A stretch of DNA of 12,398 nucleotides from CALSPH01 sp041690035 (GCA_041690035.1 JBDNFC010000115.1:1-12398); one strand, 5' to 3'. Shown: positions 1 through 7,727, numbered from the stretch's first letter. Notes: a model not told the origin generated them from the letters alone. Numbers and translations are program-made.

Positions 1-636
1 AATAATGGTTCGTGCAAATCCTTTTTGAAAAGCAATTCCTTTTTTTAACAAGTTTAAAACATACTTTTTATGGTGCAATTGCTTTCCGTAAAATTGGGAA
101 TAGGTCTCAAAAAAAAGCGATATAATAGCCTCTTCATCAACAAAATTAGACACAGTGTATTGCGTTGGTTTTATTTTATTAAGATTTTTTTTTGCATCTT
201 TAGAGAAATTAGCAAATATTTCATCATAAGTAGGAGAAAGCTTTAATATGTAATTAGTTCGCTCTTGAATTTTATATTTTTTTCGAAAAAATACTTTATT
301 TGCATAGTTTAATTGTATATTTACTTTAAAAAATTTGAAAGGAATTTTTTTAATACAATTTTTAACCAATATTTGGTTGATCGGCAATTTGCTCATAATA
401 CCTAATTGCTGACAAAAGTAGGGTTGATAAAGGTAAAATAAGCCATATTTTTTTTTAAAGGGCAATGGGAAAATAGCATCATAATCTCCTACGATAATTG
501 CATCCCAATCTTCATTGCACAAAGCATTTAGATAAAAACTATACCCATAAATTAATCCATTTATAGAATTTGATACACACGTATCCCATTTATCAAAATC
601 AATGTATTTGTGAGAAATATATTCAATCTTTTTCAA
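1..636 (-). CDS. FemAB/GNAT-like acyltransferase-fold protein, C-terminus beyond window
   Basis: An open frame of 212 codons runs leftward off the window edge, so the stop and C-terminal part are missing. I read the start as TTG at 636-634, giving MKKIEYISHKYIDFDKWD; in-frame stops lie just upstream and no ATG is available, and the first in-frame ATG inside (near residue 81) would remove conserved sequence. The protein resembles a Bacteroidota family usually annotated as GNAT or FemAB-like N-acetyltransferase. Visible landmarks are a W-D-A-I-I-V strand near 44-49, a PLP-F-KKKYG segment near 58-65 and the motif YLYQPYFCQQLGI at 68-80. Residues 139-160 (DEIFANFSKDAKKNLNKIK) look like the segment that opens the second GNAT-like half. 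No signal peptide or membrane segment is visible, so it is probably cytoplasmic. Substrate and reaction are unknown. It diverges from the GT9 gene, which could hint at an envelope role, but that is only inference. Confidence 0.72.
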   Translation of the reverse strand, partial: MKKIEYISHKYIDFDKWDTCVSNSINGLIYGYSFYLNALCNEDWDAIIVGDYDAIFPLPFKKKYGLFYLYQPYFCQQLGIMSKLPINQILVKNCIKKIPFKFFKVNIQLNYANKVFFRKKYKIQERTNYILKLSPTYDEIFANFSKDAKKNLNKIKPTQYTVSNFVDEEAIISLFFETYSQFYGKQLHHKKYVLNLLKKGIAFQKGFARTII

Positions 637-662
637 AATTAGTAATGATTGCAGTGTGTGTG

Positions 663-692
663 CAAATTTATGTTATTAATTATTAAAACAAC
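663..692 (-). promoter_or_regulatory. Bacteroidota-type promoter for the FemAB/GNAT-like gene
   Basis: On the minus strand TAAATTTG (670-663) matches the TAnnTTTG -7 consensus. GTTG (692-689) lies 18 bases upstream and differs from the -33 TTTG by one base. The predicted start of transcription is near 659, giving a leader of roughly 23 bases before the TTG codon at 636. Confidence 0.6.
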
Positions 693-704
693 ATTATTGC
701 AAAA

Positions 705-716
705 AATTAGCTAATT
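705..716. repeat. 12-bp perfect palindrome between divergent promoters
   Basis: AATTAGCTAATT is a perfect inverted repeat lying between the leftward (663-692) and rightward (766-773) promoters. Its position would suit an operator for a dimeric regulator, but short AT-rich palindromes are expected by chance in this composition, so no function is claimed. Confidence 0.25.
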
Positions 717-765
717 ATGCCTGACTGCATTTTTTTTTAGGAATAATATTTACTTAGATTTAGAC

Positions 766-773
766 TAACTTTG
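766..773 (+). promoter_or_regulatory. -7 box of the GT9-rlmI transcript
   Basis: TAACTTTG matches TAnnTTTG exactly and ends five bases before the TTG start codon at 779. No convincing -33 TTTG is seen 17-23 bases upstream. The predicted transcription start is about 777, so the mRNA would be leaderless or carry about two leader bases. Confidence 0.55.
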
Positions 774-778
774 CAACC

Positions 779-1768
779 TTGCATCAGGAATCACAAAAAA
801 TAAAAGTATTGTTGATTAGATTTAGTTCTATAGGCGATATAGTGCTTACTTCGCCTGTGATTAGATGTATTAAAAAAACCTTGCCCGATGCAGAATTACA
901 TTTTTTGAGCAAAAAGCAAAATGGAATACTTCTGGTTAATAATCCTTTTATAGATAAAGTTATCTTTTTAGAAGACACACCGCTGAAATCAATTAAAGTG
1001 CATAATTATGATTACATCATTGATTTGCACAACAATTTGCGTACACTTAAATTAAAAATATATACTTTTTTTTCTAAAACAAAATGGTATCATTTTAATA
1101 AAATAAATTTACTAAAATGGCTTACAGTGGTGTTTAAAGCCAAAGGTTTATTGCCAAATAAACACATCGTTTTTAGATATTTGGATGCAGCAAAACCATT
1201 GGGCATTAAGTATGATAATCAGGGATTAGATTTTTTTATTACACAAGAAAATAAAGTAGATATTGTATTGCATTTTGAAAATATAACCCCATATCACTAT
1301 TATGTATATGTGATTGGTGGGCAGCACAATACTAAAAAATTGCCTTATAATCAACAAATAAAAATGTTGAAAAAACTAAAAATGCCAGTTATACTTATGG
1401 GTGGCATAGAAGATATGGAACAAGCTGATAAATTGAAAAAATCTTTACCACGCTTATACAACGCTTGTGGGAAATTTAATTTACAGCAATCTGCAAGTAT
1501 TATTGAACAATCTAGAAAAGTATTTACGCATGATACTGGATTGATGCATATAGCTGCAGCGCTTTTAAAACCTATTATTTCTATTTGGGGCAATACTATT
1601 CCTGAATTTGGCATGTATCCTTTTTATCCTGCTGGGTTTAATGATTACGAAAATAAGGTTTTAGAAGTTAAAGTTTATTGCAGGCCATGCAGCAAAATAG
1701 GCTTTAACAATTGTCCATATGGCCATTTTAAATGCATGCAAAATCAAAATTTTAACGACCTGAATTAA
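779..1768 (+). CDS. Glycosyltransferase family 9 (ADP-heptose:LPS heptosyltransferase-like)
   Basis: A 329-residue GT-B fold enzyme of family GT9, which moves heptose or a related sugar from an ADP-sugar onto the lipopolysaccharide core at the cytoplasmic face of the inner membrane. The N-terminal Rossmann strand carries KVLLIRFSSIGDIVLTSPVIR (9-29), the GT9 signature; IIDLHNNLRT (80-89) follows; the C-terminal half has HDTGLMHIAAALLKP (251-265) and IWGNT (269-273), the nucleotide-sugar site. A C-terminal cysteine cluster, C301-x2-C304-x7-C312-x6-C319, is common in Bacteroidota GT9 proteins. The start is TTG at 779: TAG at 761-763 closes the frame upstream and later codons would cut the first strand. 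The stop lies nine bases before rlmI, so the two are probably co-transcribed. The exact sugar and acceptor cannot be told from sequence. Confidence 0.9.
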   Translation: MHQESQKIKVLLIRFSSIGDIVLTSPVIRCIKKTLPDAELHFLSKKQNGILLVNNPFIDKVIFLEDTPLKSIKVHNYDYIIDLHNNLRTLKLKIYTFFSKTKWYHFNKINLLKWLTVVFKAKGLLPNKHIVFRYLDAAKPLGIKYDNQGLDFFITQENKVDIVLHFENITPYHYYVYVIGGQHNTKKLPYNQQIKMLKKLKMPVILMGGIEDMEQADKLKKSLPRLYNACGKFNLQQSASIIEQSRKVFTHDTGLMHIAAALLKPIISIWGNTIPEFGMYPFYPAGFNDYENKVLEVKVYCRPCSKIGFNNCPYGHFKCMQNQNFNDLN

Positions 1769-1777
1769 TAAAAACAA

Positions 1778-2953
1778 ATGAAACCAAACGCAGATATTGT
1801 ATTAAAAAAAGGAAAAGAAAGCGCATTGCTTAGAAAGCATCCTTGGATTTTTTCGGGTGCCATTCAATGCATCAATAATGGAATAGAAGATGGAGATTTG
1901 GTTAATGTTTCTGCTGCTGATGGCAAGCATATTTGTTGGGGGCATTATCAAGAAAAAGGGAGTATTTCAGTTAGACGTATATCAGACGAAGTGAATAAAC
2001 CAACACTTGATTTTTGGACAGCAAGTATATTCAATGCATATAAACTTAGAAGTGAGCTAAATATTTTTAACCCTAGCACTAATGCCTACCGTTTGGTGCA
2101 TGGAGAAGGGGATGGATTGCCAGGCTTAATTATTGATATTTATGATAGGACAGCGGTGGTGCAATGTCATAGCAGTGGCATGGCAAAAAATATTGAAATG
2201 ATTTTAGAAGCCTTGATTATTGTGCTAAAAGACGGAATAAATCAAGTGTTTTTAAAAGGGGTTGAAAAAACGGGTGAAAAAACAGGCAAATATCTCTTGG
2301 GCGATGAAGATAAATCGGGCTGTGAAATTTTAGAAAACGGCATTAAATATTGGGTGGATTGGGAGAAAGGGCAGAAAACCGGATTTTTTTTAGATCAAAG
2401 AGAAAGCAGACTTCATTTGGAAAAATTTTGTAAAAATAAAAAAGTGCTTAATGCATTTTCATATTCAGGAGGCTTTAGTTTAGCAGCTTTAAAAGGTGGT
2501 GCAAAAAATGTTGTTTCTGTAGATGTTTCTCAAAAAGCCTGTGATTGGGCTAGCGAAAATGCCATCTTAAATAAATTAGAAAAAAATCATCAATCTATTA
2601 CTGCAGACGTTTTAAAATACTTAGATCAGACAACAGAAGCCTTTGATGTAATCATTTTAGACCCTCCTGCATTTGCCAAACATCAGAGCGCCAAACACAA
2701 TGCTATACAAGCCTATAGAAGAATAAATCAACAAGCATTAACTATTTTGCCACAAGGTGGAATATTATTTACTTTTAGCTGCTCGCAAGCCATAGATAAG
2801 GTTACTTTTGAGGGTATTATTCGTTCTGCAGCCATTAACATCAACAGAGAAATAAAAATTATTGGTTATTTGAATCAGCCTGCAGATCATCCAGTTTCTA
2901 TCTTTCATCCCGAAGGCGATTATCTAAAAGGATTGGTAATATATGCAGGATAG
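1778..2953 (+). CDS. rlmI: 23S rRNA (cytosine-C5) methyltransferase, RlmI family
   Basis: A 391-residue class I SAM-dependent methyltransferase of the RlmI/YccW family, which in E. coli makes m5C1962 in 23S rRNA. Domain order fits: an N-terminal PUA domain (about 3-75, with KKGKESALLRKHPWIFSGAI at 10-29), the linking RlmI domain, then a Rossmann methyltransferase from about 195. Motifs seen are KTGFFLDQR (200-208), the SAM-binding NAFSYSGGFSLAAL (225-238) with acidic D249, LDPPAFA (294-300) and FSCSQ (333-337) whose C335 aligns with the motif VI cysteine of m5C enzymes. Length is close to the E. coli protein (396). ATG at 1778 follows an A-rich stretch with no Shine-Dalgarno. It is the second gene after GT9 and converges on the DUF4293 gene with only 14 bases between the stops. 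The target base is inferred from family membership; Bacteroidota paralogues may methylate another position. Confidence 0.87.
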   Translation: MKPNADIVLKKGKESALLRKHPWIFSGAIQCINNGIEDGDLVNVSAADGKHICWGHYQEKGSISVRRISDEVNKPTLDFWTASIFNAYKLRSELNIFNPSTNAYRLVHGEGDGLPGLIIDIYDRTAVVQCHSSGMAKNIEMILEALIIVLKDGINQVFLKGVEKTGEKTGKYLLGDEDKSGCEILENGIKYWVDWEKGQKTGFFLDQRESRLHLEKFCKNKKVLNAFSYSGGFSLAALKGGAKNVVSVDVSQKACDWASENAILNKLEKNHQSITADVLKYLDQTTEAFDVIILDPPAFAKHQSAKHNAIQAYRRINQQALTILPQGGILFTFSCSQAIDKVTFEGIIRSAAININREIKIIGYLNQPADHPVSIFHPEGDYLKGLVIYAG

Positions 2954-2967
2954 CTTTGATTTAATTT

Positions 2968-3462
2968 TTAGCGCATTCTATTGACTGATTTTAGCAAATT
3001 AAAATCTTTAACAATATGCCTTGTGGCCATAAAATTTAATAGGAGTAAGGCAATCGGAAAAATAGCAGACATGTGAAATGAAATTGCTCCATCTATAAAA
3101 AAATCCATATAATTGAATAAATCTAAAGCAACAAAAATTGGAAGAAACAAGATAAATGCAAAGTTGAAAGAACTAAAAGTTATTTGTCTCTTCAAGTTTT
3201 TAAAAGAAAAAATAGTTACTATGGCCCAAAGAGCAATGGCCCAAAGAATATATTGTGATTTCATTGCAAAATCGATAACATCAGGCTGATTTGTGCTTTT
3301 TATAAATGTAGCGCGTGAATAAGAAAGGTTGGCCCCATTCATAACTGTTTTATTTATTACCCCTTTTCCAGCAATGCTAATTACTGTTGTTTTACTAAAT
3401 GAAACTATTATTGCCATAATGGCAAGAATGCCAAGGTATAAATGTTGAATACGCTGTATCAT
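2968..3462 (-). CDS. DUF4293 family four-helix membrane protein
   Basis: A 164-residue integral membrane protein matching the Bacteroidota family DUF4293. The start MIQRIQHLYL is the usual opening of the family, and the C-terminus (ATRHIVKDFNLLKSVNRMR, 146-164) has the typical basic tail. Four hydrophobic segments are visible at about 7-22, 70-87, 99-118 and 130-146; a polar loop of about 45 residues separates the first two. The function of the family is unknown. ATG at 3462 is supported by a -7 box four bases upstream. It is transcribed alone, convergent with rlmI and divergent from the thiolase operon. Confidence 0.85.
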   Translation of the reverse strand: MIQRIQHLYLGILAIMAIIVSFSKTTVISIAGKGVINKTVMNGANLSYSRATFIKSTNQPDVIDFAMKSQYILWAIALWAIVTIFSFKNLKRQITFSSFNFAFILFLPIFVALDLFNYMDFFIDGAISFHMSAIFPIALLLLNFMATRHIVKDFNLLKSVNRMR

Positions 3463-3466
3463 GCTG

Positions 3467-3474
3467 CAAAATTA
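3467..3474 (-). promoter_or_regulatory. -7 box of the DUF4293 gene
   Basis: On the minus strand TAATTTTG fits TAnnTTTG and is followed by CAGC and then the ATG at 3462. The predicted transcription start falls on or next to the start codon, so the mRNA would be leaderless. No clear -33 TTTG is seen. The string TTTGCAGCATG recurs at the divergent thiolase gene. Confidence 0.55.
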
Positions 3475-3676
3475 AATAATTAAATTCATTTAACCCTTGC
3501 AGTAATTGATAAAACAGGAAAAAAGAATTAAAATAGAAATCGGCTATTTTAGGGCTTTTTGATGCATAATGTTTCTAGATTTACCCAAATAAAGGATATT
3601 CAAGAGAAAAATAACTTATCTAATAAGAACGGATAAATTTTTTGCGGAACCTTAGTCATACCAAAAAAAAATATTC

Positions 3677-3684
3677 TAAATTTG
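3677..3684 (+). promoter_or_regulatory. -7 box of the thiolase-truA-radC operon
   Basis: TAAATTTG fits TAnnTTTG and is separated from the ATG at 3689 by only CAGC. TTAG at 3653-3656, 20 bases upstream, is a one-mismatch candidate for the -33 element. A leaderless or one-base-leader mRNA is predicted. The 226-base divergent region 3463-3688 otherwise shows no gene, hairpin or riboswitch that I can recognise. Confidence 0.6.
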
Positions 3685-3688
3685 CAGC

Positions 3689-4891
3689 ATGCAAGAAGTT
3701 TATATAATAGATGCCGCAAGAAGTGCAGTTGGAAAATACGGAGGAGCCTTGGCAAGCATAAGGCCTGATGATTTAGCAGCATATGTTATAAAGGCATTGA
3801 TTAGCAGAAATCCACAAATAGATTATACATGTCTTGATGAAGTTATTTTAGGAGCTGCTAATCAAGCCGGTGAAGATAATAGAAACGTAGCTAGAATGGC
3901 GCTTTTGTTAGCAGGTCTGCCCAATACTGTGCCGGCATATACGGTAAATAGACTATGTGCAAGCGGTTTATCCGCTATAGCCAATGGATTTGCCTCAATA
4001 CGCGCTGGAATACAAGATCTAGCTATTGTAGGCGGAGTAGAAAGTATGACAAGAGCGCCAATGGTTATGGCCAAAGCATCTTCTGCTTGGGATAGAAATC
4101 CAGAAATATATGACACAACAATTGGCTGGAGGTTTACCAATATTGAATTATCAAAACTATATCACCCTTATACTATGGGAGAAACAGCAGAAAATGTTGC
4201 CAAAAGGTGGATGATAACTAGAGAGGAACAAGATGTCTTTGCTTTTGAATCACAAAAAAAATATGAATTAGCACACGTAAATAATTGCTTCGATAAAGAG
4301 ATTGTGCCTATCAAAATACCTCTAAGAAAAGGAGAATCATACATTTTTGATAAAGATGAGCACCCTAGATTGAGTAGTTTAGAGGTATTGGCTTCACTAA
4401 AACCTGCATTTGATAAAGAAGGTACTGTAACAGCAGGCAATAGCAGTGGGATTAATGATGGTGCAGCGATGCTAATATTGGCTTCTGAAAAGATGGTAAA
4501 ACAATTTAACCTAAAACCCATTGCCAAAATTTTAAGTTGCGCTGCAGCAGGGGTTGCGCCAGAAATAATGGGTATTGGGCCTGTGCCAGCAACAGAAAAA
4601 GCATTAAAAATGGCAAATTTAGTCAATAATAATCTAAATTTAATAGAATTAAATGAGGCTTTTGCTTCTCAATCTCTTGCTTGTATGCACGATTTATCCT
4701 TAAATCCGGCTATTGTTAATGTAAATGGGGGATCTATTGCAATTGGTCATCCTTTGGGTGCAAGCGGTGCTAGAATTACCAATACCCTATTGCATGCCAT
4801 GGCGCAGCGCAAGGCAAAAATCGGGCTAGCCACGATGTGCGTAGGTGTAGGGCAGGGGCAAGCTGTAATTTTTGAAAATTTGAATTTGTGA
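3689..4891 (+). CDS. Thiolase family acyl-CoA acetyltransferase (3-oxoadipyl-CoA thiolase-like)
   Basis: A 400-residue thiolase II-type enzyme that cleaves or condenses 3-oxoacyl-CoA with CoA in the cytoplasm. All catalytic parts are present: nucleophile C90 in NRLCASGLSA, NEAFA (322-326), H354 in GHPLGASGARI and C384 in CVGVGQG. RPDDLAA (25-31), ESMTRAPMVMAKA (118-130) and YDTTIGWRF (141-149) resemble the PcaF/3-oxoadipyl-CoA thiolase subgroup more than the biosynthetic acetyl-CoA acetyltransferase subgroup, so beta-ketoadipate or general beta-oxidation use is possible. No ring-degrading, hydratase or dehydrogenase gene lies nearby, so the substrate is undecided. It leads an operon, and its stop overlaps the GTG of truA by four bases. 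ATG at 3689 is fixed by the family-typical N-terminus MQEVYIIDAARSAVGKYGG. Confidence 0.93.
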   Translation: MQEVYIIDAARSAVGKYGGALASIRPDDLAAYVIKALISRNPQIDYTCLDEVILGAANQAGEDNRNVARMALLLAGLPNTVPAYTVNRLCASGLSAIANGFASIRAGIQDLAIVGGVESMTRAPMVMAKASSAWDRNPEIYDTTIGWRFTNIELSKLYHPYTMGETAENVAKRWMITREEQDVFAFESQKKYELAHVNNCFDKEIVPIKIPLRKGESYIFDKDEHPRLSSLEVLASLKPAFDKEGTVTAGNSSGINDGAAMLILASEKMVKQFNLKPIAKILSCAAAGVAPEIMGIGPVPATEKALKMANLVNNNLNLIELNEAFASQSLACMHDLSLNPAIVNVNGGSIAIGHPLGASGARITNTLLHAMAQRKAKIGLATMCVGVGQGQAVIFENLNL

Positions 4892-5649
4892 ACATAGCAT
4901 TGATTTTATCATTTGATGGTTCAGATTTTAATGGATTTCAGGTGCAAAAAAATGCTCCTTCGGTGCAAGCGTGTTTAGAAAAATCACTGTCAATATTATT
5001 AAATGAAAAAATAAAAATTATAGGTTGTGGCAGAACTGATACTGGCGTAAGTGCGATCAATTACTGCATTAATTTTAATTATACAGTTGAAAATCTTGCG
5101 ACTGATTTTTGTTATAAATTAAATAAAATATTGCCAAATAGTATTGCTGTTTATTATGTTTATAAAGTGAATAATGAATTTAATGCAAGATTTGACGCTA
5201 TAGATAGAACATACAAATATAAATGTACGCTTGTTAAAAATCCATTTTTAAAGCATACTCATCTTCAACTTTCAAAATTGCCAAATATAGAAACTATCAA
5301 TGATGCTGCTACCTATTTATTAGGTACCCATGATTTTAAAAGTTTTTCTAAAGTTAAAACTGAAGTAAATAATTATAAATGCACAGTGCTAGAGTCGCAT
5401 TGGAAATTATACAATGATGAACTTATTTATACTATTAAGGCTAATCGGTTTTTAAGAAATATGGTAAGAGCTATAGTTGGCACACTATTAGACATTGGTT
5501 TAGAAAAAAGAGAAATCCAATCCCTAAATCACATTATGGCTGCTCAAGACAGGTGTAAAGCGGGTAAAAGCGTCCAAGCGCATGGCCTGTCGCTTGAAAT
5601 GGTAAATTACGATAAAACCAATTGGCAATTACTTCAATCTATTAATTAA
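4888..5649 (+). CDS. truA: tRNA pseudouridine(38-40) synthase TruA
   Basis: A 253-residue pseudouridine synthase that isomerises uridines 38-40 in the anticodon stem-loop of many tRNAs. The catalytic aspartate is D51 in GCGRTDTGVSA (46-56); the N-terminal FDGSDFNGFQVQ (9-20), NEFNARFDAIDRTYKYKC (96-113) and NRFLRNMVRAIVGTLLDIG (186-204) are the other family blocks, and KSVQAHGLSLEMVNY (227-241) closes the active site. The usual histidine after GV is serine, which I recall being common in Bacteroidota TruA. The start is GTG, overlapping the thiolase stop in the arrangement GTGA, which suggests translational coupling. The stop is immediately followed by the radC ATG. Confidence 0.95.
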   Translation: MNIALILSFDGSDFNGFQVQKNAPSVQACLEKSLSILLNEKIKIIGCGRTDTGVSAINYCINFNYTVENLATDFCYKLNKILPNSIAVYYVYKVNNEFNARFDAIDRTYKYKCTLVKNPFLKHTHLQLSKLPNIETINDAATYLLGTHDFKSFSKVKTEVNNYKCTVLESHWKLYNDELIYTIKANRFLRNMVRAIVGTLLDIGLEKREIQSLNHIMAAQDRCKAGKSVQAHGLSLEMVNYDKTNWQLLQSIN

Positions 5650-6360
5650 ATGAATAATAAATCAGAAAAAGCGCCAATAACGAGCATAAAACAATGGAAT
5701 GTAGATGAAAGGCCACGCGAAAAATTGCGTGATATGGGCAAAAATGTCCTTACAGATGCTGAACTTATTGCAATTTTGATTGCTACTGGAACTAAAAAAA
5801 AATCAGCGATTGATGTAGCAAAAGATTTATTAACCTTAGCCAATAATAGTTTGTCTGTGCTAGCCCGCATGAGTATACCAGATTTGTGCAAAGTAAGTGG
5901 TATTGGGCCTGCCAAAGCCATTACCATTATTGCGGCATTAGAATTTGCAGTAAGAAAAAACATGTCAGATTTGGTACTAACACCAAAAATTACAGATAGC
6001 AAGGCCGCGTATAACATAATGAAAGGCAAATTAACGGACCTTAATTATGAAGAATTTTGGATTATTACTTGCAACACAAGAATAGAAATAATTAATACAC
6101 ATAGAATTAGTGATGGTGGCACTTTGGCTACTATTGTAGATGCTAAGCGGGTTTTTAAATTAGCATTAGAAAACAATGCTTCCAATATTTTTTTAATTCA
6201 CAACCATCCATCGGGGAGTTTGATTCCAAGCGAAGCAGACATACAGTTAACCCATAAAATGAAAAATGCAGGAAATTTGCTCGATATTAAAGTGTTAGAT
6301 CACTTAATTATTAGCAGCAAAGGGTATTATAGCTTTAGCGATGACGGAAAGCTTGCTTAA
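5650..6360 (+). CDS. radC: RadC/JAB-domain family protein
   Basis: A 236-residue member of the RadC family. The N-terminal region has RPREKL (21-26), a helix-hairpin-helix around VSGIGPAKAITIIAALE (82-98), then a JAB/MPN-type metal-binding domain from about 115. The JAMM set is complete: glutamate in NYEEFW (132-137), H184 and H186 in HNHPSG and D197 in SEAD. RISDGGTLATIVDAKRVF (152-169) is a typical RadC block. Despite the name, a role in DNA repair is disputed and the biochemical activity is unsettled. The length is normal and it is not next to a phage or integrative element, so this is the ordinary chromosomal copy. ATG directly abuts the truA stop, so it depends on the same transcript. 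Confidence 0.93.
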   Translation: MNNKSEKAPITSIKQWNVDERPREKLRDMGKNVLTDAELIAILIATGTKKKSAIDVAKDLLTLANNSLSVLARMSIPDLCKVSGIGPAKAITIIAALEFAVRKNMSDLVLTPKITDSKAAYNIMKGKLTDLNYEEFWIITCNTRIEIINTHRISDGGTLATIVDAKRVFKLALENNASNIFLIHNHPSGSLIPSEADIQLTHKMKNAGNLLDIKVLDHLIISSKGYYSFSDDGKLA

Positions 6361-6398
6361 TGATAAATATTTTTTTTCAACTAAATTATATTCCTGCC

Positions 6399-6425
6399 TT
6401 TGTTTGGTATAAAAAGCTAAATTTG
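6399..6425 (+). promoter_or_regulatory. Promoter of the DUF4199-plsC-gatC-ABC-ATR cluster
   Basis: TAAATTTG at 6418-6425 is a good -7 box. TTTG at 6399-6402 could be the -33 element, though the 15-base spacer is shorter than usual. Predicted transcription starts near 6429, leaving about 20 AT-rich bases before ATG 6449, so this is the one plus-strand promoter here with a real leader. Confidence 0.6.
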
Positions 6426-6448
6426 CACTTTAAAATTTTTAAAACTCA

Positions 6449-6982
6449 ATGACAAAAAGGATATTTCTATATGGCTTTGCTTTTGGCAGTTTATTGGCAC
6501 TAAGCACTTTTATTTATTTCGAAAATCAGTTATACAAAGATTTTTTACAAGACACATTGGGCGGTAAAATATTGCCAATTATTATACAAATGGTGGGTGT
6601 TGGTTTAGCCATAGTAGCTGTTAAAAAATCGGAAGGCAATTATATTACGATGGCCAGGGCTGGTTTTGTTGGATTAATGATATCCATTGTAATGGGTATT
6701 TTTTCTAGTTTTTTTTATTATGTGTACACAAATCAAAAACCCGAAAAATTATTGGCACTAAAAGATGCCTATAAATATCGAACTGCTCAAGTATATGAAA
6801 AACCTGAAAACAAAGGAAAAATATCAGAAAAAGATTTTAACGAAAAAATAAAAGCCATAGATTATTATTATGTTCCATCTCAGCAAATGAAATTAGAGAT
6901 GTTTAGAATTATGTCTGTAGCCTTAATTGCTGCAGGAGCGTTTGGATTTATGTTAAAAAGAGAACCAACAATTAAACCATAA
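6449..6982 (+). CDS. DUF4199 family membrane protein
   Basis: A 177-residue protein with four hydrophobic segments at about 4-24, 41-58, 70-93 and 150-168 and a charged, lysine-rich loop between the third and fourth (about 96-148). The topology, size and Bacteroidota setting match DUF4199, a family of unknown function; the assignment rests on pattern, not on a conserved catalytic motif. It is the first gene of its cluster and ends four bases before plsC. No signal peptide cleavage site is apparent, so the first helix is probably a true membrane anchor in the inner membrane. Confidence 0.72.
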   Translation: MTKRIFLYGFAFGSLLALSTFIYFENQLYKDFLQDTLGGKILPIIIQMVGVGLAIVAVKKSEGNYITMARAGFVGLMISIVMGIFSSFFYYVYTNQKPEKLLALKDAYKYRTAQVYEKPENKGKISEKDFNEKIKAIDYYYVPSQQMKLEMFRIMSVALIAAGAFGFMLKREPTIKP

Positions 6983-6986
6983 TAAT

Positions 6987-7718
6987 TTGCGAATTTTAAG
7001 TATTTTATATACCGCATGGGCTGCAATGTGGGTGCTTATTGGCTTTGTCGTTACTATGCCTGTTAATTTAGTGCTTATGCGTTTTACAAAAGCATATTCC
7101 ATAATCCACTTTATTAGAAAAATATGGGCTTATTTCATTTTTTTGCCTAGTGCAATGTATGTAAAAGTACAAGGAAAAGAGGAATTAATAGGATTAGATA
7201 AATTTATATATGCCCCAAATCATAGCTCTTATATAGATATACCTGCTTGCACTTTAGCATTGCCAGGCACACTTTGTTTTATGGCTAAAGCAGAACTTGC
7301 AAGAATACCTGTTTTTGGATATTTTTTTAAATCAATAGATATTGCTGTTAATAGAGGAAGTATTATTAGTGCTCACAACGGGTTTAAAACAGCAGGCGAA
7401 AGATTGGATATTGGGCAAATACCATTAATTTTTCCAGAAGGCACCATACCCGCAAATTCACCAGAGCTTGGCAGGTTTAAATCGGGTGCATTCAAATTGG
7501 CAATTACAAAAAATGTGCCTATAGTGCCAGTAACAATGTTAGATAATTCAAAAAGATTTCCAGATAACAAACCTCTTCGCGCTACTCCAGGAAAAATGAG
7601 GGTAATTATTCATCGTCCAATACCAACAAGTCATCTAAATATTGCTGATAGCGATGCGCTTATGCAAGAAGTTTACGATATTATTGAAGCAAGTTTAAAA
7701 AAACATCACGCGATATAA
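6987..7718 (+). CDS. plsC: 1-acyl-sn-glycerol-3-phosphate acyltransferase
   Basis: A 243-residue PlsC-family acyltransferase that adds the second acyl chain to lysophosphatidic acid to make phosphatidic acid at the inner membrane. A hydrophobic N-terminal segment (about 5-30) anchors it. The catalytic HX4D motif is NHSSYID with H79 and D84; FMAKAELARIPVFGYFF (98-114) and FPEGT (149-153) with the following LGRFKSGAFKLA (161-172) are the other acyltransferase blocks; VPIVPVTM (177-184) is the last. The start is TTG at 6987, only four bases after the previous stop, reading MRILSILYTAW; no ATG is available before the membrane segment. Length is normal. Acyl donor (acyl-ACP or acyl-CoA) and exact lysolipid cannot be read from sequence. 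Confidence 0.92.
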   Translation: MRILSILYTAWAAMWVLIGFVVTMPVNLVLMRFTKAYSIIHFIRKIWAYFIFLPSAMYVKVQGKEELIGLDKFIYAPNHSSYIDIPACTLALPGTLCFMAKAELARIPVFGYFFKSIDIAVNRGSIISAHNGFKTAGERLDIGQIPLIFPEGTIPANSPELGRFKSGAFKLAITKNVPIVPVTMLDNSKRFPDNKPLRATPGKMRVIIHRPIPTSHLNIADSDALMQEVYDIIEASLKKHHAI

Positions 7719-7727
7719 ATCTTAAGC

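Noticed and set aside
634..641. TAATTTTG on the minus strand as a promoter for the leftmost gene
   Set aside because: It overlaps the TTG start codon itself, and no usable start codon follows soon downstream; TAAATTTG at 670-663 with a near -33 element is better placed.
2954..2967. Bidirectional terminator between rlmI and the DUF4293 gene
   Set aside because: The 14-base convergent gap contains no inverted repeat with a T-tract.
3600..3782. Minus-strand open frame of 60 codons across the thiolase start
   Set aside because: It covers the thiolase promoter and coding start, has no family resemblance and no promoter of its own.
4168..4626. Minus-strand open frame of about 150 codons inside the thiolase gene
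   Set aside because: It lies antisense to a complete thiolase with all catalytic residues, so it is a frame shadow.
5650..6360. RadC as a sign of an integrated element or defence island
   Set aside because: It is operonic with truA and a thiolase and has housekeeping neighbours; no integrase, toxin, restriction or phage gene is near it.
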